Of a stretch of 64,000 nucleotides of DNA, positions 32,019 to 47,000 are shown in pieces. Location of the stretch: the NCBI GenBank assembly GCA_001949185.1, contig BDGG01000013.1, positions 1,318,617 through 1,382,616 on the forward strand. The letters are read 5' to 3'. The DNA is from Ramazzottius varieornatus. Its lineage: Eukaryota; Tardigrada; Eutardigrada; Parachela; Ramazzottiidae. A program made the translations under genes and the position numbers. The notes under the pieces are model-generated. The model did no database searches. It worked only from the letters and a program-made list of their open reading frames with translations, and had not been told where the DNA came from. The stretch's first letter is position 1. The number at the start of each line of letters is the position of its first letter.

Positions 32019-35000
32019 TCACTTCCCTCCAACCTTCGTGAGATCGCTTCTTTTTGGTGGTGGCGGTGGTTTCTTCCTCGCCACCACATCATCCGACCCG
32101 CAGTTCGATGTGGGCGACAAACACCGTATCTCGTTCAGCAACTCAGGTGGAGGAGGCGGCAGGTAGTCACTTCCGGGCGCGGTCTCTGCGCTTTCGTTCA
32201 GAAGTAGCGAATGTCTCTTCTTCCTGGCCATCGCTCGTTTCAGGTCGGCCATGAAGTCCAGATTAGAAGAGACTGCTTTCTGCTGGGGAACACCGTTGGG
32301 GATTTCAGGACCCAGAGACAAGCTCCTCTCGTAGTTTCCTTCTGACATCCGGTACTGAACTGCGTTGCTGCCTGGTACCGTTTCGCCATTCTCAAGTTTG
32401 GTCATGTCGCTTCTCCTCGGTGGCGGCGGTGGCAGTTTGCTCTTGTGTGTCGGACTCATGGATTGCGTTCTACAGTAGCCGTTGGTCAAACGGATAGGCG
32501 AACCAGGAAGGACACCATTGGAGCTGGACGAACTGGAAGATACGGATGAAGGTGCCGGCGAAGAAACATTGACTCGTCGAACAGGCGACGGTGGCTGACT
32601 GTTCAGGTTGATATCATGAATTTCAGGAACCGAGCTCAGCACCTTCTTGACAACCAACGGAGAGGCCGACTTGGTCCGCAGTTCATGGAGGAAAGGTAGC
32701 TGAGCAGTGGCGGATCCGTTGTTGGCTGAATGCACAGGGGAAGAAATGGGCGTTGGGCCTATGCTGTGTCGATGAGGGTCATTCCTGTCAGTCATATTGG
32801 GCTTACGCTGTAGTAAGGCCGCTGGTTTCGGTGGAGTGGGTGGCGGCGGGGAACGAAGGAGGGAAGGACTTAGCGGATGACCGTTGGGCTCGTGTGTGGG
32901 TGACGTAAGCAACTCAGGTGGCGGGACTGGAAAGGCGGTCGCAATTCCAGTCAGTCGAGCGTGAGTGGGTGAGTGGAATTCGGCATCGTAATGGTGACCG
33001 TTGGTCATGTCATGGTGGTCACTTCCGGTGACACCGTTGACTCGATTGGAACTGGCCGAGTGAAAGGACCGTCGTTCATCTGCGCTTCGCATCAGGATCT
33101 GGGAAGTCTTGGGAGTGAAGGGTAGTTTGGGGGTGGTGGAATGCGGAGGTTTGCGCTTGATGGTTCCTGTGGACAGGTCGTCCGAGTCGAAGGCCGTGTC
33201 GGAGGAGGATAGTCGTCGGGCTGCGACGGGTGTTTGTTGAGCAGAGGAGAAGCTTTCGTTGTAGGACGCTCGGGCTTCGGCCTCTTCCATAACCGACACT
33301 CTCTCCAGGGCTTTCGTGAAGTTATCGTAGAGATCACGGCCATATTTAGCGATGCGGATGCCTGCCATCCACAGATCCAGCGTGTGTTGGTCATCGCAGC
33401 AGACGTACTTGATATTCTTGACTGCCTTTGCCGACTGGATCTGTGGGAGTTTGAGGGCGAAACCGTAATCCGTGGGAGCTTTGTGCTTCTTCTTCCAGTT
33501 TATCCCCAGAAAGAGGTTGACGACATCGAAGGACGTCAAACACTCCAAATCACAACTGGCCTGAAAACACAATCAACATAATTAAAAACCAAAAGTTCAC
33601 CCTGGTTTTACGCCACAAAGATTGCAAACGCGAATATTGGTTACTTTTTCGGTTAGAAAATTTTGTAACGCTTTCCCAATTCTTCAGTGCTATTTTCTGA
33701 GTAACGAATTTTTTCCATAACGATAAGGTTTTGTGATCACGCAGCTTGTGAAATTCGACGTTTTCTACAATGTTTCCAGTAGCGTAGCTTACCTTGCTTT
33801 TTGCCTTTGTGCTGTAATATAATCCGGAAGAACGCAGCACGAACCAGAATTTTTTCCACGTTTTTTTCGCTTCATTGCGAAGGTACAGGAAGGCTTCCAG
33901 CTCTGGAGGCGATATCGCGAAGCTCGAAAAATAATCCTACAAGGGAATCGATTAGCAAATCCCTTGCAGTCATTTTCTTGCTCCCGTCGAATATGTACCA
34001 CGAGGTTTCAACATGCACCTTAGAGGAATCGGGTGTTTTTCTACAGTCAGAGAACAGTGCAAATACCTGAACTAGAGTTCTCCGGGCGAGCTCGTCATAC
34101 TCCGTATCTTTACAGGCGAGTCCCACCAAGTAGTCTTCCGGCTTGGTTATGAAATCGTATTTGTCCTTTCTCTTGACATACAGCAAGCGATTAGGACTAT
34201 CTTTATCCCACATGAGGTTATTCTCCACCAAATTCTCGTGGTCCTCGAAGAATCTCTCTGCAAAGAGGAAAAACAAGCCATTACTTCGGCTGCTGTTTTT
34301 ACGGCCTCATCAATATCCATTTCCTCCACTAAATTTCGTTATTTATCTTATGTCAAAGTATTTCCACACGACGGGTATTTCGTGTTTTTTTACGACATTT
34401 TCCACGTTTGTTTCATAAGAGAGAAGGGAAGCTCGTTCGTTGAGCACTGGGTGGCCCATTAGATACGGCCTCATATTCATATTTCTATACAGCGCGGGTT
34501 CTCGACACGTTTCACCCTTGATCGCACAACGATCCCCATCAGGAGAGTACGTTGCATTCTTCGAAACCAGCCACCATTTCACGGCGGCTTCTGGGCAATT
34601 CAAAAGACATGTTCAGCGGCTGGAAAGGTTAACGGAACTCCTGGGCGGAAACCCTCACCCCAGGAAATCTACCACCTTTTCCACATTCATTTCCTGTACA
34701 GTTGAACGGTCGATACCTGTCTTCCTTCCTCAGTTTTTTCTTCCATCACCCTACATAGTCTCATCTCTCAATTCCCAAGACGTGCTTTCTATTCTGTTTG
34801 TACAGTTTCGCGAACATTAGGCTATATTTTTCGACTCAAAATGGCCATCGTTCAAAATTTCATCTACGAAAAACATCTTTTGGTGAATTCAATGATTATT
34901 GCTCTCAATTTGGGAAACAGATGTGTAGAGTAAACTCAGTTTCCGCATATGGCTAAGTTTCCCAGCTTGTTTGTCCAGTAAAATATTGGAGCGAATGGCT

Positions 35001-38000
35001 GTAACGTTAGACCAGATTCATTTGTACAGGCCCAAACAAATAACGGAGTTCAGTGAAATCGCAGCTACCAACTAAAAGTGTGACACTGTCCAGCGCTACT
35101 AGTTGGAGTAGGCTAGCCGACTGGGGGGTAATCATCCCTGCTTGTCCAGTTTTCACGGTAAACAATCATGATGAATGTGGATGGATATTCCGGTAGGCAG
35201 CTCCTTCCTCCAAAGCACACAAATTGCCTTTTCATTCAGTTCAAACTGAAACTGAACCACCATTCGATATCCGTCCACCCAAACAAGACAGATTTGTTCT
35301 GTTCACATCTGAAAAGCTCCCAAGTAGAATAATTATTGATTAGCTTGTCTAACCTACAGTCAATCCGAACTCCAAAGCAAAAGTTCTGCTCTTCGTCAAT
35401 CAATCGATCAAAGGATTAGCTACAAGGAACTTCAGCCCAATCTCCAACTTTTGAACGGTGCTATGCTTTCGACCGTTCTGTTTGGGAGCCGTCATGATGC
35501 CAAGTGGCGCACGTTTCCTCTGTTATTGTTATAGAAAGAGTGCGCCACTTGGGACAGAGATCTGAGTGAGGTCAGTTGTTTGTTGACGTCCCATTTGTGA
35601 ACAAGGAAGTAGGCGAGCTGATCAAGGTAGAGTCAATCAACTGATTTATCCTTATGCAATACTATTCAATTCCCTCGTCTACTTGCAAGTGTGTAATATT
35701 AAGCCGAAACATGGTGTTGGGCAATTTCACTTTCAAATGTGTGCGTGGGAAACGTGAGACGGTTATGCAATGGGTTAAGCTCACAAATCACCTCCGTCTG
35801 TAATTCCATCGGAAGGGGAAGAGAAACGAGGTCTTACCAATATTCAGTTCCGGCAAGCGTTCGACAATGGCACAATCGGCACTCAACTTGGTCTCGCTTT
35901 TCTCAGCCAGACTCTGGCAGATATCCAGGCAGGTCATCCTTTCGTCAATCAGAAAACTTTTCTTCAAATCTTCGTTGAAATGAACCGTGATGAAGAGCTG
36001 CAATGACAAAGAACGACCGTATAATTTGATTAAAAAGTCCGCCATCTGTTTTCTCCTCTCCTCCGGGAAGCATCCACTCCATTCCGCATCGATCTGGCTA
36101 ACCACCAAAAAAGCAAGCTTGTTTACCAAGGCTTTTTCCAGCGTTCCCCCCAAACTGACAGATGTCTTTCGGACGGTCTTTAATCATCTTATCAAACTTA
36201 AACCACCCATAAATTTCCATGTTTTCTTCCTTTCAGTGAAGGTTTTCATTTTGAATAATTTTTCATCCGTCGGTTTACCTTTTTTATCTCGGTCTCATTG
36301 ATTTTCTCGAGTGCTCTCTTGATTTTCTCGGACTTTGTGGCGGTCGATGGTGATGGATCCGAAGATAAAGTCGACGTCTGTTAATGGAAAACACATATTC
36401 GGTCATTTTCGGTTCTTTGGAGAAATATGTTATTTTCCAGACATATGTGTGAACACTGAACAGAGCTTTTTGCGTCGATGGACAGTACACAGATGAACTT
36501 TTCGGACTTGCTAAATTTAGCCACAAATACGAGCGAGATGGACTCAATGGACTCTTCCATTAACTTCAGACCTTGCAAGAACGGACACATGGGGAATGCG
36601 AGTTGCAGAAAGTTAGAGAACGCACTCATTTGATCGTCGAGTAGAAGCAACTTACAGGAAGGATATATTCCTTTTCACCCACTTCAGAAATACTTTCGAG
36701 GCGCGCGTTATCATCCTCATGCAGGCGCTGCTCTCACATGCAAAGGCAGAAAGAACATTCAAGAGTTAGTCAGAATCTTCAAGCATGCAAAGATCTCGAC
36801 AGGAAATGAGGTTAAAAGCCATCCCATCTGAAAAAGTCATGCAAGCAAATATGCAAACTTAGCCGAAAGACCGAGTAACGAAAAAACTCCCCTGAGCTTT
36901 TTCCTACTGTTGTAACACTATGAGGATAGTCAATCAAGTTTCCTCATGAATTGTATATTTCACCACCATGTCAAAGCCAATATTCAGCCATTTTTTCTAC
37001 GTTTCACTCTAACTTCAACCTCCTGTTGGTCAGCTGGGTCTATAATTTTCACTCCAACGTTTCCGGCATGACGTCACAATGGCTTTCACTGGTCAATAAC
37101 AGCCAATCTAAAAACTCTAAAACGGTCATGCGTGGATGCGCAGGATGAAAAGAGCTGCTGGGAATGGACAAAAGAGGGCGCATTTATTATGATTGAAGAA
37201 GGTGTAAAAGGGGTCGACAGGGGCAAAAATAATTTGATCCCTGCTACGACCATCATTCATCCTCGTTCTTCTCGCTCGTTCCATCCATCACAACCCCCTC
37301 GGATTAATTTCCTAAGAACTCGAGATGAAAAATGAGATCAAGACATACCTGTGTAGGTGAAGGAGCGTTGAGTGATCCATTGCTGCTTTTGGAAGACGAG
37401 CCGCTTGACATGCACGACACACCATCGTTCCTGGATGCCCCAGATTCCGATGAGATGCAGGAAACATTATCCGAGAAAGCCGAATCATTGTCGGGACTTT
37501 CGGCGCTAGCCGAGACCGGCTGCTGATAGTAATGTTCCCCCAAGTCAATGTGCGCAAACGAATCTAACGGGGAAACCGACTTCTGATTCATTGTTTCAAA
37601 GCTGGAACTCTTCGAAGACTGCAGAATGCCTTTTGATGGCTGATGAGAGTTGGGCGACTGTTGCTGCTGCACAAACTTTACATTCCGAGAGTGATTCGGG
37701 GTTGACTGTTGCAGGGTGGACGTGGAGGATGCCGAGGAGGAGGAAGAGACGCGTCGGCTTTCGTTATCCAGCTCGTCGCCCAGTGCACACAGCTCACCGA
37801 GGATAGCATCCAGATCGACATCCGTCGAATCTGTAAAAGCAATAACACGTCAATATCACCAGTCCGAGCACATACATCCAGCCATGACTCATGTGTCCCA
37901 ATCAATCTTTTTCCTCCTAGCTAGCTGCCTGTGTCTTCACAACATCGGCTCTTCCGCTCAATAATGTTCCTAGCTCGTTCGCTCTCATCTGCTCGTTGGG

Positions 38001-41000
38001 CCATATCGACCGGTTGACGGAATTAGGGAATGTAGGCCGCATTAACATAATTTCCCTCCCTACGCTAACTTCCACGGCCAGGGACAAAGCCTGGGGAAAT
38101 GCGGAGCTCCTGCTGGGCCACAGCATACACTTGACCAGTCATTGCGCATTCGAAATGCGCAGCCGCCGAGCGCGCATCACATCACCAACCTGCGTACACA
38201 CAGTGCGCTCTGGCTACCGGTGGTCCATCTACCGGTCACACTCAGTATCCCACTATCGGTCAGCTACTGAAGCCTACGACAGAAATCGTAGACCACAACG
38301 ACCACTCAAAAAAATCAATAATATCTTTGCCGAGTGTTCAGTTGGTGGCTCAAACCGACTGGGACGAAAGAAGCGTTTATCTAAGTCAGTTTTTCTAAAG
38401 GTCGGTCGCAGTCGACGATCAAACTAACAGGCTTTATCGACGGTCTTTTGCTTGGTTTACAAACATTCGGTTGGTGGCGATACCGTCATGGAATCTGGCG
38501 CTTTACTTTCGGACTCTTTTGTGAAATCTCCCGTTAACTTTGGTGCCCCATATTTCGACCTGACGCCTGGTACTGACGAGGAAGACCATCAATTCGGATA
38601 CGGTGGACAGAAATCACGCAAAAGGACTCTTGGGAGTCACTGAGGCCTATCATAAAGTATCATTCATTAGAGCGAGCTACAAAGTACCTACCGTCTAGAG
38701 CAGCCATTGAGATGCGATAGCTGTCAAACGATTGACTCCAGAATCCCGAATCCGGTTTCACGGATACATCCGTCGTCGTGGATGCCGGTGTCAGTCCTGT
38801 CACGTAACGTCCAGTTGGATTAGCAGCAGGGATAAGTCCGTCAGCTGCCGTGACAATCTGCAATAAATTCAAAATGGATCAGATGGCTTCGAATGGAATT
38901 GACCACTGGTCACACTTTGGTCGACTGACAGTGAAACGTTTCATCAAGGTTAGATTATACTGTCATTCATGAGTCGAGGCAACGGCTATGAGTAACAAAA
39001 GTGAACTTTTCGTCAGATGGTCACTGATATGCTCCGTGCGATTTCGGACGTTACTGCTGGTCACTCATTCGTTCCTTCCATTAAAAGTAGACTCACACTG
39101 CTTTTCACACAGGAAGAACTTAGACAAGCAGTAAAGCCAAGAAGACACAACAGATGCGTGACTGACTTTTCTCAGACATCGAAGCACAGCTGAACTACTC
39201 TCCTGGTCTCCAAATGCCAGTGGGATGAAGTCAGAAGTCAAAGAAAGTTCTGATATAAGCCTCTGCTCCATTTGACCATCCTTCTTCCCTCGCTCTACGT
39301 TCTCTTCTGGCAGCTACTGCTCAAACTTCCCCTATGGTGTATCATTTGACCATTAGCATCCGCTCTATTAATAACTGGTCTCATTACAGCAAAATGGACA
39401 AGCTTATAAGCTTCAAACACATCTGTATTGCAGTCCACAAGTTTCAACGGATTAGAAGTCTCCGCCTACTCTTGACATTTTTGAACCGTTTATGAAAATT
39501 ATGAAGCACCCTAGCATTTCAGCTGGTCAAACTCTTTCCCGCTCTTCGAGTGATCAGGAGGAGAAGGTTGCAATTTTTGTCAGCTGTGAATGAAGAGAGA
39601 TCAAGCACCTGCTCGGGTGCCTTCCTGAGTGTCCTACACGCATTAGTGACCATTGTCCATGTGCTGCTCATCGTCCATGGCGCCACTCCAGTTTACAATT
39701 AGGCCTGATTATCATTTTGAGAACTAATGGCCACTCTGTCCAACAGGCTATCATCATACTGCAGACCTCAAATTATGGATCGTGTTCAGCCTGACGCTTG
39801 TTTACAGATGCCTCAAATCAGAATAGCGACCAATGGTCGCAAATTACAGTTCGACGTTGCGTTTCAGCTTGTGGAAGCGATTCCCATTCATGAACACTGT
39901 CATTATCACCCCATTTTTAACTGAAAATTAGATCTATTTTGTCACAAGCTATGAATGAAGGCCAAACCAATCGAAAGTCGAAAACTAAAAGCGGTCCGAG
40001 TCACGTCGAAGTTCTCTGATACGCTATTCGATTTTGTTTTTAGGAAGTGTCCGGATGGGAAGGCTCACTCTACGGCCCTTCGGTTAGGTAGGCTAGAAAA
40101 AGTGTAGGGAAACGGCCATCGAATGTGAAGAGCCGATTGACCGATGATGTTCTTAAAAGCCAACGCTCAGACACTGGAAAAATGATCAAAAATCTGGTCG
40201 CATTTGAGCTTACAATCACTTTTTTGATCACGTGGTGATTCCGACAGTTTCAAGTTACGGTAGCGCCACCTCGTGTAAACAAACGGCACGCTTCTGCCCT
40301 GTTCCGGTCAAAGAGGCCCGCGTAAACGCTCAAACGATTCGCCGGGGCGGAAATTCAATCGCGGGACATCCTGCAGGAAGTGGTGATGCTCAACAAGGAT
40401 AGTTCCTGTTATGATAAACCGTTGAATTTCCTTGACCAGATGACACTGGCTCCTTCTTCTCCAAAGTTCAGCGCATATTGCTCTATGTTCATAACAATAT
40501 TTCAGCAGTTCATTTTCCCAGCGTTTGACCAGCGAATGACTAAATGATGACACACAACTCCCATGGTCAGTCCCATTATGCCTCTGTAGACAAGTTGTAC
40601 AAGCCAAGGGACTGTCCAGTAAAACTTCTCGTCATGAACAGCACATTTTCATAACAGCTGCGCATATGCGCCACAGCGATTCATTTAGTAACGTAAACAA
40701 CAATCAAGTGGCCCTTGGCTAGTGACCATGTGCTCCACGTTCCACAGGCCTAAATATGTGCCCATATTTCTCAAATTTCTGTTTATGCAGATCGCGACAA
40801 TCGGGCCTAGAAAAAGAGATCTAAAGTTGAACCTGGACATGGAAAGTACACGCACGACTGGAAATTATGGGGCCAGTAAGAATCATGGGACCAGGCCTTT
40901 TCGCTACGGCGGTACGGAAGCACGTACGTACGCGTTTCATTCACGGTAATACACTTTTCGACACTTTTCTACGTTTGAATTTCAGTCTTGCCGTCTTTTC

Positions 41001-44000
41001 CGCCTGGTCCCATAATTTTTACTGGTGCCATCATTTTCCGTCGTGCGTGTACGCTTCATTAATGGTAATTAAAAATTGGCCTGCTGTGCTATTTCCCATT
41101 CAGCGAGCGCCAACTAAACAGCACCACCCACATCCCAGTTAACCCATCCAGATGTCACCCTTGTTAACATCGGAAACTCGAACAAAAAGTCAGAAAGTCT
41201 CGCGAATAGTGCAGTAGGAAATTTTTCCATGAACGTAATCATTTTTTTACCAGAAGAGCGCGCGCAGTTGCAGACGTCGATCAGTTCGCCGCCGAGTTCG
41301 GCTTTTTTCTACGGATGGTGACAAGATTTCACGAGCAAACGCGATCGGAAAGGGTTAGAAGGATTTTGAAGTTCAGAGATCGAGCATTGAACCTCAACGA
41401 GGAAAACTCATGAGAGGATGTATGCAGATGGACATTTGATACCGGACGTCACATCGTTAGGCATTATTTTTCTCCGCTGACTGACCAGCGGCACCACATC
41501 CAAGATGGCGCGCAGGCCGGCAGAGATCTCAAGTAGAGCTTGAAGGATGGTGGTCAGTGTCCGACCTGATAAGTTGCTTAAACGCTATTCTAAACCTCCA
41601 AACCATCCACTCCACTCCTGCCAGTCTCTTCTACACTCCTCCATTTCATCAAAAGCATGTGTTGTGTTTTTCGGCCAGTTTAAAGCACTCCATGGTCAAT
41701 AGTGTCTGAAAAGTTACACCCGCCTTGAAGAGTAGCCAAAGCCCTGCTTGAAAAGGAAGGCAACCTTCAGCGCTTTCCTCTCTTTCTCCCAAAGTTAATC
41801 CCCACCCGGAACACAGCAACAACATCATTGACCAAACTGACCAAGTGCGATCCACGATAAGCTCCTATACAGTACTTCTGTCCATCATATCCGACAAAAA
41901 CATGCCTCTTTTTCCCTATCACCGAAATTTATCAGAAATTAATCGGCTACTGTGGTTACATTCGTCATTTTGCATCAGCCTTCGGCAAGGCCGCACATAA
42001 ACAGTCAAACTGATGAATAATTGTGATAACGAGATGATTGAGCTTGTTCGTTGGGAATACATCTGAAACGATGACAATCAAAAAGGGATTCCTGTGGTGC
42101 GCAGTGCTGGCGACCAACCACCGGAAACAAATGTTTAGACCTAACGCTTCTGACCTTCGGCTTGATTGCCCCCCAGTAAAGAATCCCTAGCTGTTGAAAT
42201 AATGAGCCACCTTCTCCAGTTTCCAATTCATTCCCCAGCCGCTCAGCGCCAAATGGTCTTTTAATTTACGCAAAAGGGATAAGCCGAGCCACGTGTTCCC
42301 TTTTCCAATTGAGAGGCATATCGTGTTCCATAATCCACATTTGGGCATTTCATTTGAACGTCAACCTTGACCCATCTGTATGTAAACGGTATTTGGAAGG
42401 TTTTCCAGTGGCGCGGTCGATATACTCGTGACGTGTTCCATGCTTTCTTTGTGGTTGCGTTGTGTGACGCTGTCCGCCCATTAGCCGACATTCGGACGTT
42501 CATTACATCAAGTGTTTCGGCTGGTGCAGAAATTGTTAACGTGGGTATGAGGACAAGATGCCGGTCAGTGATTACACTCATACGAAGAACGGGCAAAGTC
42601 CAATCTATGAGTTGTAACGATGACGCTGGTCTGGACGGTGGTTATTACAGTCTTTGACGGGAGAGGCATTAGGAGCAAAGGATCGGCGACTACCCCATTT
42701 CAGCATTCTTAAGCATGCTCTAATAGCCACTGGTCGGCGAGAGTCCCCCTCGTCTAATCAAGATCTGACTTCAACCTGATGAATTGACAGATATGAGCAG
42801 GCGGAACAGTGGCATGCAGAGGGGATTTTCTTTCTTAACGATGAAGCTAGAGTCAATATGAAATGATGGACATATTGACTCGGCATCTCAAGTGAGGCCT
42901 CGTACAAGAAAATATTTAATTACGGCCAAAGTCCAGATAAAACCAACAATTTTCCCAGTCAGCTGCTGAAGTGTCAGTTGAATGCACCAAGGACTGTTTG
43001 AGCGAAGCCTGGAGAGTCATCTGGCCAAATATGATGGCTTGTCCAGTCCACACATCTTTGACATGGACCGAATAACTCTTTCCTGTCTGCCGTTCCGCTG
43101 TTGGGCAACGGATACAGGTTCGCCAGTTTTTTTTCTGGCGAGCTCTGGTAATCTGGAAAACGCATCGTGCGAAAGTTTTGACAACAAAAGAACGAAAACG
43201 TGTCGTCTGTTGTAAGACACCGGTCTGCATCTCGACAAACGCTAATGACGTTTATAGAGTAGTAGAAGCATCAACCTTCGCCAGGGAAATTTCTGGAATG
43301 CTTCACAATCTTTTTACGGTTCAGATCTGTGGTTGAATCTTCGAAAGTGCGGTCAGAACGACGAGGGGAACTTTAGGACTATCAGACGCCGATTTCGGTT
43401 TCGATGCTTTCAAGTGGTAGGTTAGCCTCGTAGCATACTTCGGGCAAGCAGGTAGTCATGCCCTAAACCCCTCCCTGAAGCTGGAGAAAATCCTGAAAGC
43501 TGTAGCCGTTGTCCATCCCGTATGAAACCACCAAGTTCCCGTCTGTCTTTTGGTTCCCCCGTCGTCGGCAGCGAAAATGAAGTAAATGTACTCCCNNNNN
43601 NNNNNNNNNNNNNNNNNNNNNNNNNNNNNNNNNNNNNNNNNNNNNGACGACTCAATGTTACCGAAGCATCACATGACTCAGGGGACTTGATTTTGAGCAT
43701 GGTCCACCGTCCTTGTTCACGATCAGTTCGTTGGCGTCATCTTCTTTTCCGAAGTTATTTCGGGGCTAGAAATTAGGTCGGGTATTCTTGGGATATTCAT
43801 ACAGAAGACCAACTGTTCGGCATGTTGGCAGACTTGGAAGGCTAGCGCATTAGCGCTTGCTCGTCGACTTATCATTCCTCGTGTGTTGACCAAAGTACCG
43901 GTTGCTCGCAGTTCACATCCATACCATCAGCTGAAACGTCAAGATACAAAATGGCCGAATCTACAGCTAGCTCCTCATCATATATCTGTCTGTTTTTACG

Positions 44001-47000
44001 TTTGCACCGATTGGGGCAATCCGCAAACACACACCAGGGCTTGTCACTCCCAGCTTGTCGGCAAACACGCTCGTATATCTTTTTCTCGTCTACCGAACAA
44101 ACAGTGGGCGCGGTACGTCGTCGCTGTATGCGGCGACATTTAGCATGTCAGGAAAAAATGTAGAACGTGCTTTCGCAGTTGGTGCAGCGCCAATGTTAGT
44201 ACTCGTACTTGAGGTTTTGATTGATAGTTCCAAAAAACCGCCCCGGCGCGACAGTTTCTTGTCAATAGAGGAATTTAGAGCAGTAAAGAATACAATCAAA
44301 GAGATATTTTTCAACTTTGAGCCCACTCTTCCAATACTGTTTCATGTCAACTAGGCAAAGGAATAATGCAAACAGACTGTCTTCTGCTCAATTTGTTGCG
44401 TACACTCTAAAATGTGACTGTACTAGCTGGCAAACAGCGAAAAAATAAATTACATCGTCCCGAGTCTTCGAAAACGTTCAATCACTGAAAAACCACGATT
44501 GTGTTTCGGAAAAAATAGAATTGGTAGAGCAAGTGGGAAATCGATCAAATTACGTTTTCCCCCCGTAGATTCTGCAGACTAACTGAGTAGAAGTTCACGC
44601 ACAGCGCCCTCATACTCAGTGTATTTTCTACGATGTTTTTAGTGGAAAAAAGCTCTTTTGTGCAGCCACCTTCTACACCTTGGACAGAGAACCGGAGCGG
44701 GCTCATCTGCATGCATCAAGCTTCATTTACGCATCAATTAAGTCAATGCATACATCAAATTAGCTACGATTCTCCCTCAACACGTCGGTAATTACGAAAT
44801 GAGGATCATCACGAACTACGCAACAATCTGCCGAATTGCACTTGACACTGCGGTGTCCATTTGTGGTCAAATATCTAGCTAGCCCGTGTTCTGTCAGTAC
44901 AAAAGCAACGCAGCCCCACAGTTACGAGGGCCACTTGCAACAACACCTAAATGCCCCGTAAAGTGTGCTGCGTTGTGCCGTTTCCTGTTGTTCAAGAGTT
45001 GTTGCGGCTTGGCCCTCACTGGCCTCCATCACTCACACGTACACAAAAGGCCATATCTCTTCCTCCATAATCTCGGCCTGTCTGAATAGCCCCTGGTTAT
45101 GAGAGCAATTAGTATTTGCTGTAGGAGGTCGCGGCGAAGCACAAAAGCCTTTGACACACGGTCGTAAAAGCTTTCGATCGACCATAGTCCAGCAACTCCT
45201 GACAGGCTTGACCGACTGGTCCAACACTGCTCAATCGGCCAACCGACCAGAAGAGGGAGCCGTATGGCTCGCAAAACCTGTGATGCCCGTAACGAACCGA
45301 ATGCCAGGGTTAAATCTACATTTAGGAGTTGTCTCAAGTAGCACACTCTTTCAGTGTTATTGGCTGGGAATGTGCACCACCTGATCGAGTTTGGGGATTT
45401 TCCAAAGTGGCGCACTTTCCTGGATTGATCCATTGCGTGATTAGCATGTTTCTGGGTTCGTTGTCAAGAATGGGGCGGAGAACCGTCGGTCAGCTAGGTC
45501 TGACGCCCAGCACTTAAATTGCAAGCGGGAATCAAGTGTCCATCAATCAGTCTCATGCAAGGTCGGAAGTGCAGGCTGGCTGAATCGCTATATGAAAAAT
45601 CACACAATGCACTGCCTCGTGTTGTGTCGATTACGCCAATAAATATGCATGGAACGCCGGCAGAAGTTGCACACACGGCATCGATAAAGCTTGACCAGCG
45701 GTCAGAAAGGATGCCTTATGAATATGCATAATAAATCCATCAGATGATACATTGGGGTTATTTAATATGACACAATAGCCGATCGCGGCCTGCGCTGTGT
45801 ATCTTCATACAAAAGCGACGCTTATGCACGCAACAATTGTTTCGATTGACAATTCGCGCGGTTCTGCCTCAGCGAATTTTGCCCAGGACAACAGTATAAA
45901 TAGCCAGTTAAGTAACAACACGCTGAGATCAAAATGGTGGGAAAGAAACCAGAAGCGCCGTCGTAAATCACCCTGCTGAGATGCTAGCATGAGCAAAATA
46001 TCGTAGAAAAATGTATGATATCAAATCGTCCGTACAAATTCGTCGTCCGTACAAATTCCCGACGAAAGTCAAGTTGAATTCCTGAAGTCAAAAAATACCT
46101 TCTCAAAGGACCTGAAAACTGTTTTGAGGTTTTGGACTGAAGACTCGTCCACTTGCATTCCACTTCGGACTGAGGTTAGAGTTGAACGCTTGATTAACAG
46201 GAGAACAAGGAAGGACTCTGTTCGCCCATCTGGTTTCCTATCACGAACCAGATACGGTTCGTGGCACTAAAAAAGTTTGTTGTGGCTCCGTACAGCATAT
46301 TTTCCCAGTAGCACCGTGCCTTTGAACGATAAGAAGCTAGAGCTAAGCCGAAAGTACATATGTGGCTTCGGTAGCTGTGAAGTATGAGGAGCCCATATTT
46401 GTGGCGCTAGTGTGTAAAATGCAACTTTTTGCTGGTCGTTCGCTTCAGCACTTTCTTTCCTTCAAGAGCAGGGAGATCAAACCATGGCATGTTTTAAAAA
46501 AAACACCATCGACTGTATACTGCACGTCACAGTCAAGTTTTCCTTGTCTACCCCGCTAATCGTGTTTCTCATCGGAAGCTGAGGCTTCTTATCAGCTTAG
46601 AAATATGGTGGGGAGCCGCATGAGCGGCAAGAAGACAGAAATTCTGTGCGCCGATCAAAAATATGTTTCACGGTTCAACAAGTCGCTCGGGCCAATTAAA
46701 AATCTCCGCAGATCGAATTCGATCCGTCTTAATAACAGTGTGGCCGGGTGTCATTTGATAATGTGCAACAATCTGTAATGTTTTTCAATTCGCATTTCAA
46801 CACTATCGGAAAGTCATGTCAAAGAGAGATCGCCGATCGACACATCCGCCTTAGAAACGTAAACCCATAAACTACTTTGTAGAAAAGCTTCAATCTTTTC
46901 TTTTCTTTTCTGTTCTGATCCTTTTACCAACGTCAGAAAATCCGCTTTTGATTTCAAACCTCCGAGCGAAGGCGGTGTCCATCAGTGCACTGCGCTGCGA

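Noticed and set aside
42916-43230. Minus-strand frame with a CIRC motif, suspected retroelement integrase
   Set aside because: Cys/His spacing does not match an integrase zinc finger and no catalytic residues follow.
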